From an uncultured Verrucomicrobiales bacterium (GTDB taxonomy: Bacteria; Verrucomicrobiota; Verrucomicrobiia; Limisphaerales; Palsa-1400): 35,837 bases of DNA. The stretch is from contig CAIYOY010000089.1 of the NCBI GenBank assembly GCA_903927905.1, positions 1 through 35,837 of the forward strand, read 5' to 3'. Shown one piece after another: positions 15,097-23,511 of this stretch. Position 1 is the first letter of the stretch, and each line of letters opens with the position of its first letter. The translations under genes were made by a program, and so were the position numbers. The notes under the pieces are model-generated. The model had not been told where the DNA came from. It worked only from the letters and a program-made list of their open reading frames with translations, and ran no database searches.

Positions 15097-15412
15097 ACCG
15101 TTGGCAGCCAAGTCCCATCTTCTCCCTCTCCGTCGGCTATTATTGGCTAATTGGCTAATTGGCTATCGGCTATTTTCTATCGGATGTCTCTTCCTTCCCC
15201 GTTCGCGTGGTTCGTCAGGTTCGCGGTTAAAACTCCGCTCGTTTTTTATGATCTCCGTGTTCTTTGCGGTTAAATTTTATTCCCAGCTTAAAAATCCGTG
15301 CCCATCCGGTTTTATCCTTGGTTAAAAATTCTGTTTCTTCGCCTCAACAATGGCACCGCAACCCTATTGCAATATTTGAAAGAAAGTCACATATTTCACT
15401 CAGGGAAATCTA
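15097..15412. repeat. Intergenic region with short tandem and dispersed repeats
   Basis: This 316-bp gap holds no supported gene. ATTGGCTA occurs three times in perfect tandem (15142-15165), with TCGGCTAT variants on either side. At about 15201-15330 lie phrases such as GTTCGCGTGGTTCG, GTGTTCTTTGCGGTTAAA and ATCCGTGCCCATCC, which resemble degenerate dispersed repeats also seen at about 16717-16770 and 33166-33200. A Shine-Dalgarno-like AGGGA (15402-15406) precedes the antitoxin gene. Confidence 0.6.
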
Positions 15413-15778
15413 ATGAAGACAAAAGTGATTAAAACTGAATCCGAACTTGCCGCCGCCCTTTTGCGCGCGGACAAACTCATGGATGCCAAACCTGGCACGC
15501 CCCAAGGCGATGAACTGGAAGTCTTGTCCTTGTTGATTCACGATTACGAAGAAAAGAATTTCCCCATGGACAAACCCGATCCCGTGGCGGCGATCCGTTT
15601 CCGCATGGCGCAACAAGGCCTGACCAACAAAGATTTGGTGCCTTTTCTGGGCAGTCGCAGTCGCGTTTCCGAAGTTCTCTCCGGTCGCAGAAATCTAAGC
15701 CTGAAAATGATCCGTGCCTTGGTCCATGGTTTGCGCATCCCGGCGGACGTGCTGCTGGGCGAAATGCAAAATGCCTGA
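15413..15778 (+). CDS. HigA-type antitoxin / XRE-family helix-turn-helix protein
   Basis: A 121-aa protein resembling the HigA antitoxin family (COG5499 type): an N-terminal helical part with 'GTPQGDELEVLSLLIHDYE', then 'DPVAAIRFRMAQQGLTNKDL' leading into an XRE helix-turn-helix at about 65-115 ('LGSRSRVSEVLSGRRNLS'). In HigBA systems the antitoxin neutralises a RelE-like mRNA interferase, normally encoded just upstream, and represses its own promoter. No higB-like frame exists in the 316 bp upstream, so this copy looks orphaned or acts as a regulator. AGGGA lies seven bases before ATG. The ATPase gene follows after 29 bp, possibly co-transcribed. Confidence 0.85.
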   Translation: MKTKVIKTESELAAALLRADKLMDAKPGTPQGDELEVLSLLIHDYEEKNFPMDKPDPVAAIRFRMAQQGLTNKDLVPFLGSRSRVSEVLSGRRNLSLKMIRALVHGLRIPADVLLGEMQNA

Positions 15779-15807
15779 CAAATTTATGATCTCGTTCGTT
15801 CGGCCTC

Positions 15808-16557
15808 ATGATCTCAAAACAATACATTTCAGAAATCGGATTGAGGCGGGAGGCGGTGGAATCATTCGATAAGTATCCGTTCTCGCTTGCAGCGGTGCGG
15901 CCGCTGGAAAGGTTGGAACTGCATCCAGCGGTTACGTTTTTTGTGGGAGAGAATGGATCCGGCAAATCCACCCTGCTGGAAGCCATCGCCGTGGCCTGCG
16001 GTTTCAATGCCGAAGGCGGGTCCAAGAATTTCAGATTTGATACACGCAACTCACACTCGGAGTTGCATCGCTATCTCCGCATCGCCCGGGGTGTCTCCCG
16101 ACCTCGTGACGGGTTCTTTCTCCGCGCCGAAAGTTTCTTCAATGTGGCCACTGAAATTGAGAAACTGGATGCAGAGCCCGGAGCCGGACCATCCATCGGT
16201 CCATCCTACGGGGATCGGCCATTGCACGAACAATCACATGGTGAGTCATTCTTAGCCTTGCTGGTCAACCGCTTTCACGGTGAAGGTCTCTACCTGTTGG
16301 ACGAACCAGAAGCCGCCCTTTCGCCCAGCCGTCAGCTCTCCGTCCTCACGCGGATGCACGACCTTGTCAAAATCAAATCCCAGTTCATTGTCGCCACCCA
16401 TTCTCCCATTCTGATGGCTTACCCCAATTCTTACATTTATTCATTTTCTCCCCTTGGCATTAAGCGGGTTGATTACAAAGAGACGGAACACTATCGCGTC
16501 ACCCGCGATTTTCTTGCCAACCCGCAACGAATGCTGCAAGTGCTGCTGGCACCTTAG
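15808..16557 (+). CDS. Small AAA-family (ABC/SMC-like) ATPase
   Basis: A 249-aa predicted ATPase of the COG3910-like group. It has Walker A GENGSGKST (47-55), an ABC-like signature QSHGE (142-146), Walker B LYLLDEPE (161-168) and the switch His H198 ('IVATHSP'). No transmembrane partner or second domain is present, so it is not a transporter by itself; soluble ATPases of this shape often accompany nucleases or regulators, but none is adjacent. It follows the HigA-like gene by 29 bp on the same strand and may form a two-gene unit with it. Role unknown. Confidence 0.85.
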   Translation: MISKQYISEIGLRREAVESFDKYPFSLAAVRPLERLELHPAVTFFVGENGSGKSTLLEAIAVACGFNAEGGSKNFRFDTRNSHSELHRYLRIARGVSRPRDGFFLRAESFFNVATEIEKLDAEPGAGPSIGPSYGDRPLHEQSHGESFLALLVNRFHGEGLYLLDEPEAALSPSRQLSVLTRMHDLVKIKSQFIVATHSPILMAYPNSYIYSFSPLGIKRVDYKETEHYRVTRDFLANPQRMLQVLLAP

Positions 16558-16590
16558 TTTTGCTCTCGCTTTTGTGGCCATAAATCCCCA

Positions 16591-16619
16591 TTGACATAAT
16601 GTAACCACTACATTAAATT
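16591..16619 (+). promoter_or_regulatory. Promoter with perfect palindromic operator in its spacer
   Basis: TTGACA (16591-16596) and TAAATT (16614-16619) are 17 bp apart. The spacer is occupied by a perfect inverted repeat TAATGTA-ACCAC-TACATTA (16597-16615). The TGTA-N5-TACA form resembles operators of dimeric winged-helix repressors such as the BlaI/MecI group, but the repressor is not identified. The only reading frame directly downstream (16628-16957) is made of repeat sequence; fumC starts 320 bp further on. Confidence 0.6.
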
Positions 16620-16940
16620 CCAAGCCAATGAATGGGGAAACGGGACAAATCAACTTAGGGCCGGGCCGGGAATCAAAAACCAGCTTTGCGATGCTTTTCC
16701 TCCTCGAACTTTTGAGTTTTTTCGTGGCTTGTTATCTGTGTTCATCAGTGTCCATCTGTGGTTTCCCTTTTTCCCTCAGAAAATTAAGCCGGGACAAGGC
16801 AAAACAAGGTGGAACCAGCCAAAACAAGGTAGAACAAGGTGACCCCGCAAAAAAAATTCCACGCCGCCATTACCTTCTGTCGCTTGCTTTCTCCGGGGAA
16901 TTTTCGCATCCTCCAAGTTCCAATTATTTAAAAGTTTTTT
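16620..16940 (+). repeat. Composite repeat upstream of fumC, including a 10-bp-period array
   Basis: No gene is supported here. At about 16717-16770 is a dispersed-repeat phrase (TTCGTGG...GTGTTCATC...GTCCATCTGTGG). At 16791-16840 five consecutive 10-bp units follow the pattern NNNACAAGG(C/T), one degenerate: GGGACAAGGC, AAAACAAGGT, GGAACCAGCC, AAAACAAGGT, AGAACAAGGT. Then come CCCGC and an A8 tract (16849-16856), and GTCGCTT at about 16879. The same order of parts occurs upstream of the Gfo/Idh gene (33060-33203, minus strand), in the same orientation relative to the gene. Confidence 0.75.
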
Positions 16941-18368
16941 ATGAGCGAACAATTTAGAACAGAATCCGATTCCATGGGGCCGATGCAAGTCCCCGCCAAC
17001 GCTTATTACGGCGCCCAAACCGCGCGTGGCGTGGAAAATTTTCCCATCAGCAACTTGCGCTTTTCCCGCAGCTTCATCCGCGCCCTGACCCTGATCAAAA
17101 AACACGCGGCGATCACCAATCAAGGCATGGGTTACCTGAAACCTGAAACCGCCAAGGCCATCATCCAGGCCGCGCAAGAGGCCGCCGATGGCAAGTGGGA
17201 CAGCGAATTTGTCCTCGATATTTTCCAGACCGGCTCCGGCACCTCCACCAACATGAACGCCAACGAAGTCATCGCCAATCGCGCGATTGAACTCCTCGGC
17301 GGCAAGCGCGGCGAAAAACTCGTTCACCCCAACGATCACGTCAATCGCGGACAATCCAGCAACGACGCCATCCCCACCGCCATCCACGTCGCCGCGTTGG
17401 AAGGGATTGAAAAACGTTTGATCCCGGCCTTGACCGAACTCCACGCCGCCCTCGACAAAAAGGCCAAGGAATTTCACGACGTCCTGAAAATCGGTCGCAC
17501 CCATTTGCAGGATGCCACCCCGATCCGTCTGGGCCAGGAATTCAGCGGTTACGCCAGTCAAGTGCAGCACGGCATCGAACGTTTGCGCGCAGCGGAAAAA
17601 AATCTCGGCGAACTCGCCCTCGGTGGCACGGCGGTCGGCACCGGCATCAACACCCATCCTGATTTCGCGAAGAAAACCATCGAAAGCCTGGCCAAAGAAA
17701 CCGGCCTGCCATTGCGCGAAGCCGCGAATCATTTCGAAGCTCAAGGCGGTCGCGATGCTTGTGTGGAAGCGAGTGGCGCGTTGAAAACCATCGCCGTCGG
17801 TTTGATCAAAATCGCCAACGACATCCGTTTCCTCGGTTCCGGTCCGCGACTCGGCCTCGGCGAATTGCGCCTGCCCTCGACCCAGCCCGGTTCCTCCATC
17901 ATGCCTGGCAAAGTGAATCCCGTGATGTGCGAAATGCTCTTGCAGGTCTGCACTCAAGTTTTGGGCAACGACGCCGCCATCACCTTCGGCGGCAGCTTCG
18001 GCAACTTTGAACTCAACGTCATGATGCCGGTCATCGCGCATAATTTATTGGAATCCATCGAACTCCTTTCGACTGCGAGCCAGGTCTTCGCCCGTCGGTG
18101 CATCAACGGTCTCGAAGCCGTCCGCGAAAAGTGCAAAGACAACCTGGAACTGAGTCTCTCGAACTGCACCATTCTCGCGCCGGTCATCGGCTACGATAAA
18201 GCCGCCAAGATCGCCAAGATCGCCTTTGAAACCAACCGCACCGTGCGTCAGGTCGCCGAAGAAATCTCTGGCCTCGACAAAGCCAAGTTGAACGAACTGC
18301 TCGACCCAGCCGATCAAACTGCCCCGGCCATTATGCCGCCGGACCACGTCACTTTGTCGGCCGGCTAA
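16941..18368 (+). CDS. fumC: Fumarate hydratase, class II
   Basis: A 475-aa homotetramer-type fumarase that interconverts fumarate and L-malate in the TCA cycle. The superfamily signature G-S-S-I-M-P-G-K-V-N-P begins at residue 317, placing catalytic Ser at 318, and the active-site His in 'GRTHLQDA' is residue 188; both numbers coincide with those of E. coli FumC. 'GSGTSTNMNANEV' and 'HPNDHVNRGQSSND' are also fumarase-specific rather than aspartase-like. The class II enzyme has no iron-sulfur cluster. The ATG follows an AT-rich stretch without a Shine-Dalgarno site. It appears monocistronic, with a repeat-rich leader upstream and a hairpin repeat downstream. Confidence 0.97.
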   Translation: MSEQFRTESDSMGPMQVPANAYYGAQTARGVENFPISNLRFSRSFIRALTLIKKHAAITNQGMGYLKPETAKAIIQAAQEAADGKWDSEFVLDIFQTGSGTSTNMNANEVIANRAIELLGGKRGEKLVHPNDHVNRGQSSNDAIPTAIHVAALEGIEKRLIPALTELHAALDKKAKEFHDVLKIGRTHLQDATPIRLGQEFSGYASQVQHGIERLRAAEKNLGELALGGTAVGTGINTHPDFAKKTIESLAKETGLPLREAANHFEAQGGRDACVEASGALKTIAVGLIKIANDIRFLGSGPRLGLGELRLPSTQPGSSIMPGKVNPVMCEMLLQVCTQVLGNDAAITFGGSFGNFELNVMMPVIAHNLLESIELLSTASQVFARRCINGLEAVREKCKDNLELSLSNCTILAPVIGYDKAAKIAKIAFETNRTVRQVAEEISGLDKAKLNELLDPADQTAPAIMPPDHVTLSAG

Positions 18369-18398
18369 AAGCCCGGCAACTCTTCAACAAAACAACCT

Positions 18399-18423
18399 GT
18401 GGCTGCGTTGGTGACAACGCGGC
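18399..18423 (+). repeat. Short hairpin repeat with GTGA tetraloop (copy 2)
   Basis: Second copy of the 25-bp repeat at 10770-10794, one base different. That difference completes a longer stem: GCGTTG-GTGA-CAACGC. It lies 30 bp after the fumC stop. As in copy 1, CTCCC and TAGGCCG follow. Confidence 0.7.
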
Positions 18424-18544
18424 ATTCTCCCATATTTAGGCCGAAGTTATGCTTTACTTTTAGCTGATTTTGAGAGAGGATTTTCACTCAAAGCCGTGAA
18501 CAGTTAAACACGTGGCATTACAAGCGAATCCAATATTTAAAATC

Positions 18545-21500
18545 GTGAAAAAATCCCTTTTGCTGGTCAATCTTTGTGGCCTCTGTTTGCTGGCCTCGCC
18601 CTGCCTGGCCGATGTCACCGTCGCCCCCGCCACCGGCGGCGATGCCATCTCCGCCGACACCACCGGAGGCAGCTTCACTTCCCTGACCGGTCCAACCCTC
18701 ACCGAGGGTTCCACTGGAGACATCAGCACCGGAGACATCGTGCTGAATGCCCCGGCCGGTTTTGAATTTGATACCAGCAGCACAGTCACAGTCGCCGTCA
18801 GCGGCATTGGCGCAGGCGATGACATCGTGCTGGATTCGGCCACAGCCACAGTGACCTCAAGCAACATCACCATCACGGTGGACAGCATCAGCGACTCGGG
18901 AGAAGTTTCCATCCTGCAATACTCCGGCATCAATGTCCGTCCCACGGCCGGAACACCTTTGGCCACGGGCAATATCACCGAATCCGGCAGCGCGACTTTC
19001 ACGTTGGTTACTCTTCCGGCTGATGGCTATGGCGGGTTGGTGGAAACCTCGGGCGCAGCCACGCAACTGGCGATGTCCATCCAACCATCGCTTACGAACA
19101 CGGCGGGAATAGTATTCGGAACGCAACCGGCGGTGACCATCGAGGACGCTTTTGGCAACATGGTTGGCTCGGACAACAGCACGGCGGTGTCCGTGGCCCG
19201 GACCGATGGCGGCCCGCTCATCGGCAGTGACACGATCGCGATTTCAGGAACGGTGACTTTTACCGATGTGGCCGAAAATGTCGCCCCGACCAATTTCACC
19301 CTGACTTTCACCGCCACCGGTTTAACACCGGTGGTCTCCAGTTCGGTGACGATCGTTCCAGACGTGCCGGATCATTTGGTGATCCAGCAGCAACCTTCAT
19401 CTTCGGCGTCGGCGGGAGTGGCCTTTGCCACCCAACCGGTGATTTATATCGAAGACGATTTCAATAATTTGGTGAATACCAACGTCACGGTCGTGGCCAG
19501 TGTGACCGGAGGCGGATCGTTGCAAGGCGGCGATACGATTATCACCAGCAACGGTGTGGCGACCTTTTCGACGCTTTCCTACAGCAACCTTGGCCCGATC
19601 ACGATTGATTTTAACGTGTCCGGCGTTCCGACGGTTACCTCCACCACCGTGACGATAATTCCCGGGGCTGCTGATCACCTGATCTTCACGCAAGGACCGA
19701 CGAGCGAACGGGCCGGGCATATTTTCACAACTCAACCTGTTGTGAATGTGCTGGACGCATTTGGCCACGTCGTTACCAATTTAACTTCCAGCCTGGTGAC
19801 GATTTCATTGACCAGCGGCGATGGGCGGCTTTTTGGCACAAAGACGGTGGATGTCGGCGCCAGCGCCGGAGCCGGGGTGGCGACTTTTACCGATCTGGAG
19901 ATCAACACTGCTGGCAATAAACAATTGACAGCATCGTATTCGGGAGTGACGAGTCTGGCTGGGAGTACCTTCACCAATGCCGGCACCGGCCAGCGTTATA
20001 CCCTGGCGGGAAATTATGCCACCGGTAATTCACCGCATGGCATCGCGTTCGGGAATTTTCGCGGCCAGGGCACCTCGCGTGACATGGTCGTGGGCAATAC
20101 CGGCGACGATACTGCGATGGTGCGGTTATGCAATGACGATGGCACCTTTACCGATCCGGGGACGACTTACGCGACCGGACCGGGGCCGGTGGCGCCGACT
20201 TTTCTGGATGTGGACTCGGACGGAAACGATGAATTTGTCACAGCCAATTCCGGCACCAACACGGTGACGGTTTGGAAAAATTCAGGTCATGGAGTGTTCG
20301 GTTCCCACCGCGATTACGCGATCAGCGCCAACCCCAATCCCGGCCCGGTCTATGTGGCGGTGGCGGATTTGAACGGCGATGGGCGATTGGACATCGTGAC
20401 GGCCAATGCCAATGAAGGCACCATCAGCATTTTGTTCGGCACGGCGGGCAGCACCTTTACCAATCTGGCGACTTATTTTGTGGGCAATGGGCCGAATTCG
20501 GTTTTTCTGGCTGATGTGGATGGAGACGGTAAAACGGACATTGTCACGGCCAACACCACGGACAACACCTTCACGATTTTGCAAAACATCGGTAGCGGGA
20601 TATTTCTGGCCCAGACGACGTTGTCTGTTTCTCCGGGCGGCAATCCGCAACCGGTGCGGGTTTTGGTGACAGACCTGAACAAGGATGGACGCAAGGACAT
20701 CATCACGATCAATCGCGGCTCAAACTCGGTCAGTGTCTTTACCAATGATGGCGCGGGTTCTTTTGTCATCAGCACCAATTATGAAACCGGCACCAAGCCG
20801 ACGGATTTTATGTTCCGCGATCTGGATGCGGATGGTTTTACAGATTTGGTCGTGGCCAATTCCGGCAGCGGCACGTTTACCGTATTCATGAACACGGGCC
20901 ACGGCGCTTTTGCCGAAGGCGAAACCGTGGCGGCCGGGGCCAACTCCAGTTCTGTGGCGGGGAGCAATTTCAACGGTGACGGCTTGACCGATTTGGCCGT
21001 GGTCAACACGGATGACACCAATGTCAGCGTTTTTCTTTACACCGGCCCGGCGCCGAACAGCGCCATGGTCACCGCTTACGAAAACCGCACCAATACCATT
21101 ACTTTGACAGCAAAATCACTTTTGCCCGGCACCTTTAGCTATAGCATCGCGGCTGGGCCAACCCACGGGACGCTGGTGACCACGCTTGACCCGACTAAAT
21201 ATAATTACATTCCCAACGCCGGTTTTATCGGCGTGGACCGGTTTTATTTCCGGGTGAGCGACGGTTCGATCACCTCCGGAGCGGGGTCCATTCAGCTTAA
21301 TGTTCAAGCCATTAACATAGCCCCGAGTTTTACCCTGCCGGTCACCAGCATCACCGTGGCGGAAGATGCGGGGTTAAAAACGTATGTTGGCTTCGCCACG
21401 AACCTGAACAAAGGGCAATCCGCCGACGCAGGCCAGACGCTGGGTTTTGGGGTGACCAATTCAAATCCGGGTTTGTTCACCAATGCGCCTGCTATTTCGT

Positions 21501-23287
21501 CCACCGGGACTTTGACTTTCCAGACCGCGCCGAATGCGAACGGGAGCGCGACGCTCGGTGCGTTTATCTATGACAACGGCGGCACCAACAACGGCGGAGT
21601 CAATCATTCTGCGGTGCAGACTTTCACCATAACCGTCACGCCGGTGAATGATCCGCCGAAGTTTACAGTGACACCGTTGCCGGCGAAAACCGTGTTGGAG
21701 GATGGCATGTTGACGACGAATTTCACGCTGACCGATGTGGATACGCCGCTGGCCAGCATTGTGGTCACGGGAACTTCTTCCAAACCGAGTCTGGTGCCGA
21801 ACACGAATATTGTGGCGACGTTCAACGGAGTGAACTGGAACCTTACGGTCAAGCCGCTGACCAACGCCAACGGCGCTTGCACCATCAAGCTGATCGCGGA
21901 CGATCAAGCCGGCGGGCGAACGACGAACACTTTTGCCCTGACAGTCACGGCGGTGAATGATGCGCCGTCCTTTACGATTCCGACCAATCTGCTGACGGTT
22001 ATCGGCGATACCGGTTTGCAAACCAATATTCATTTTGTCACTAACATAGTGACCGGACCGGCGGATGAAGTGGCGCAGACAGTCACGTTTACGGTCGCAG
22101 GAGCCGACACCAATTTGTTTTCGACGTTGCCGACGATTTCTCCCAAAGGCAACCTGACCTTTGTCCCGAAAAAGGGCGCGGTTGGGACCAATAGTATGAC
22201 GGTGCGCTTGAAGGACAGCGGCGGCACCGCGAATGGCGGGACAAATCAATCTGCGGCGCAGTCGTTCACCATTGCGATCACGACAAATGATTTCTGGCAC
22301 ATCACCGGCAATTACAGCGGGTTGTTCTATGACTCTCCGGTTGCGGAAGCGAGCGCGGGCTTATTGAAATTCAACCTGACTTACAATCGTGTTTTCAGCG
22401 GCAGTATTTCGATTGCCGGCGGCGTCTATTCGTTTTCCGGCAAGGCATTTAATACGAATGGCGCGGTCGCCTTTACGGTCGCGCGCGCGGGCAAGCCGAC
22501 GTTGACCATCAATCTGCAACTGGATTTGACCAATGGCACGGATCAAGTCAGTGGTACGGTGGCGAATGGCACTTGGACGGTTCCATTACGGGGAGATCGA
22601 GCGGTGACCAGCGTCGTTAATCCGACGCCGGGTAATTATACGATGGCCTTTGTCGGCTTGGGTGATGGCTTGAGCAGTCCGGCGGGCGATGGCATTGCCG
22701 ATGTCAAAGTTTCGACCAACGGTACTATTACATTGACTGGCGGCACTTTGGCGGACAGCGCGCCTTTCACGGCGTCTTCTTATTTGTCCAAGAACCGGCA
22801 GTGGCCGTTTTACGTTTCGTTGTATAGTGGCGGAGGGTCGGTCATTGGCTGGATCATGTTTACCAATCTGGCCAACGCCGATATGACAGGGGATTTGACC
22901 TGGATCAAGCCCGTCACCATCGCCACTTTTTATCCCGGCGGTTTTACCAATTCACTTTCGGTCATCGGTTCGGCTTTTGCCATTGTTCCCGGCGTTCCGG
23001 CTTTGGCGGCCAATACCGGCACGATTGATCTGACCGGGCCGACGCTGGCCACGCTGGTGGATGACTACCTTTTAACCACTAACAGCACCATCACCGTCAC
23101 CACCAATCATGATCACGTCAGCCTGACTCTGACCAAGACGACCGGGGTGATCACTGGAACGTTCAACAGCGTTCCCACCGGGAACGGCACGCCGATCAAA
23201 GGAATCCTGATTCAGAAGGAAAATCGGGCTCGCGGCTTTTTCCATACCACCCATCAAAGCGGTGATTTTCTGATGCAGGGGTATTAA
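18545..23287 (+). CDS. Large secreted FG-GAP/VCBS-repeat protein with Ig- and cadherin-like domains
   Basis: A 1580-aa exported protein. GTG 18545 gives a compact signal peptide (M-K-K then a Leu-rich core and 'SPCLA-D'); an upstream GTG at 18512 adds 11 residues. Residues 20-480 are beta-rich Ig-like repeats, three with 'G..F.TQP.V...DAFGN' bacterial Ig features. Residues about 485-835 hold six FG-GAP/VCBS repeats with integrin-like calcium loops (DVDSDGND, DLNGDGRLD, DVDGDGKTD, DLNKDGRKD, DLDADGFTD, NFNGDGLTD). Cadherin-like segments follow ('VNDPPKFTV', 'VNDAPSFTI'), then a C-terminal module I associate with Verrucomicrobia proteins ('NYSGLFYD', 'GDGIADVKVS', 'GILIQKENRARGFFHTT.QSG'). Likely a cell-surface adhesin or matrix protein; no enzymatic domain is seen. 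Thr/Asn-rich composition suits extracellular location. Confidence 0.88.
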   Translation: MKKSLLLVNLCGLCLLASPCLADVTVAPATGGDAISADTTGGSFTSLTGPTLTEGSTGDISTGDIVLNAPAGFEFDTSSTVTVAVSGIGAGDDIVLDSATATVTSSNITITVDSISDSGEVSILQYSGINVRPTAGTPLATGNITESGSATFTLVTLPADGYGGLVETSGAATQLAMSIQPSLTNTAGIVFGTQPAVTIEDAFGNMVGSDNSTAVSVARTDGGPLIGSDTIAISGTVTFTDVAENVAPTNFTLTFTATGLTPVVSSSVTIVPDVPDHLVIQQQPSSSASAGVAFATQPVIYIEDDFNNLVNTNVTVVASVTGGGSLQGGDTIITSNGVATFSTLSYSNLGPITIDFNVSGVPTVTSTTVTIIPGAADHLIFTQGPTSERAGHIFTTQPVVNVLDAFGHVVTNLTSSLVTISLTSGDGRLFGTKTVDVGASAGAGVATFTDLEINTAGNKQLTASYSGVTSLAGSTFTNAGTGQRYTLAGNYATGNSPHGIAFGNFRGQGTSRDMVVGNTGDDTAMVRLCNDDGTFTDPGTTYATGPGPVAPTFLDVDSDGNDEFVTANSGTNTVTVWKNSGHGVFGSHRDYAISANPNPGPVYVAVADLNGDGRLDIVTANANEGTISILFGTAGSTFTNLATYFVGNGPNSVFLADVDGDGKTDIVTANTTDNTFTILQNIGSGIFLAQTTLSVSPGGNPQPVRVLVTDLNKDGRKDIITINRGSNSVSVFTNDGAGSFVISTNYETGTKPTDFMFRDLDADGFTDLVVANSGSGTFTVFMNTGHGAFAEGETVAAGANSSSVAGSNFNGDGLTDLAVVNTDDTNVSVFLYTGPAPNSAMVTAYENRTNTITLTAKSLLPGTFSYSIAAGPTHGTLVTTLDPTKYNYIPNAGFIGVDRFYFRVSDGSITSGAGSIQLNVQAINIAPSFTLPVTSITVAEDAGLKTYVGFATNLNKGQSADAGQTLGFGVTNSNPGLFTNAPAISSTGTLTFQTAPNANGSATLGAFIYDNGGTNNGGVNHSAVQTFTITVTPVNDPPKFTVTPLPAKTVLEDGMLTTNFTLTDVDTPLASIVVTGTSSKPSLVPNTNIVATFNGVNWNLTVKPLTNANGACTIKLIADDQAGGRTTNTFALTVTAVNDAPSFTIPTNLLTVIGDTGLQTNIHFVTNIVTGPADEVAQTVTFTVAGADTNLFSTLPTISPKGNLTFVPKKGAVGTNSMTVRLKDSGGTANGGTNQSAAQSFTIAITTNDFWHITGNYSGLFYDSPVAEASAGLLKFNLTYNRVFSGSISIAGGVYSFSGKAFNTNGAVAFTVARAGKPTLTINLQLDLTNGTDQVSGTVANGTWTVPLRGDRAVTSVVNPTPGNYTMAFVGLGDGLSSPAGDGIADVKVSTNGTITLTGGTLADSAPFTASSYLSKNRQWPFYVSLYSGGGSVIGWIMFTNLANADMTGDLTWIKPVTIATFYPGGFTNSLSVIGSAFAIVPGVPALAANTGTIDLTGPTLATLVDDYLLTTNSTITVTTNHDHVSLTLTKTTGVITGTFNSVPTGNGTPIKGILIQKENRARGFFHTTHQSGDFLMQGY

Positions 23288-23290
23288 TCG

Positions 23291-23443
23291 GGCGGAGTGC
23301 GGACATTCTTGTCCGCAGCAGGGTGGAGCGGACGGAGAGGATGATTAGTTTCAAAGCCGCTGGTGCGGGCAGTGGACTCAGGATGAATCTCACCCTTTTT
23401 GTGCGAATGGCCTTGCTGCGGACAGGAATGTCCGCACTCCGCC
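23291..23443. repeat. Palindromic inverted-repeat element (REPIN/MITE-like)
   Basis: Two 30-bp arms at 23291-23320 and 23414-23443 are inverted copies matching at 29 of 30 positions. Each arm is itself a hairpin: TGCGGACA-TTCT-TGTCCGCA on the left, TGCGGACA-GGAA-TGTCCGCA on the right. The 93-bp centre has no gene. No target duplication is evident. It lies between the FG-GAP gene and the exported ABC-linked gene; the frame upstream of 23512 translates this element and is not part of that protein. Confidence 0.8.
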
Positions 23444-23511
23444 AAAATTCCGTTAAAATTATCTTTGCTTCCATTTGGGAATGGGCCTATATATTCTTGA
23501 GTCAACCGAAT

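Noticed and set aside
15101-15325. 74-codon frame before the antitoxin as a possible higB toxin
   Set aside because: It runs through tandem ATTGGCTA and dispersed repeats and has no RelE-like features.
16628-16957. 109-codon frame downstream of the palindromic promoter
   Set aside because: It is made of the dispersed repeat and the 10-bp array and runs into the fumC start; no domain is visible.
23323-23511. 63-codon N-terminal extension of the exported ABC-linked protein
   Set aside because: It lies in the inverted-repeat element and would displace the signal peptide.
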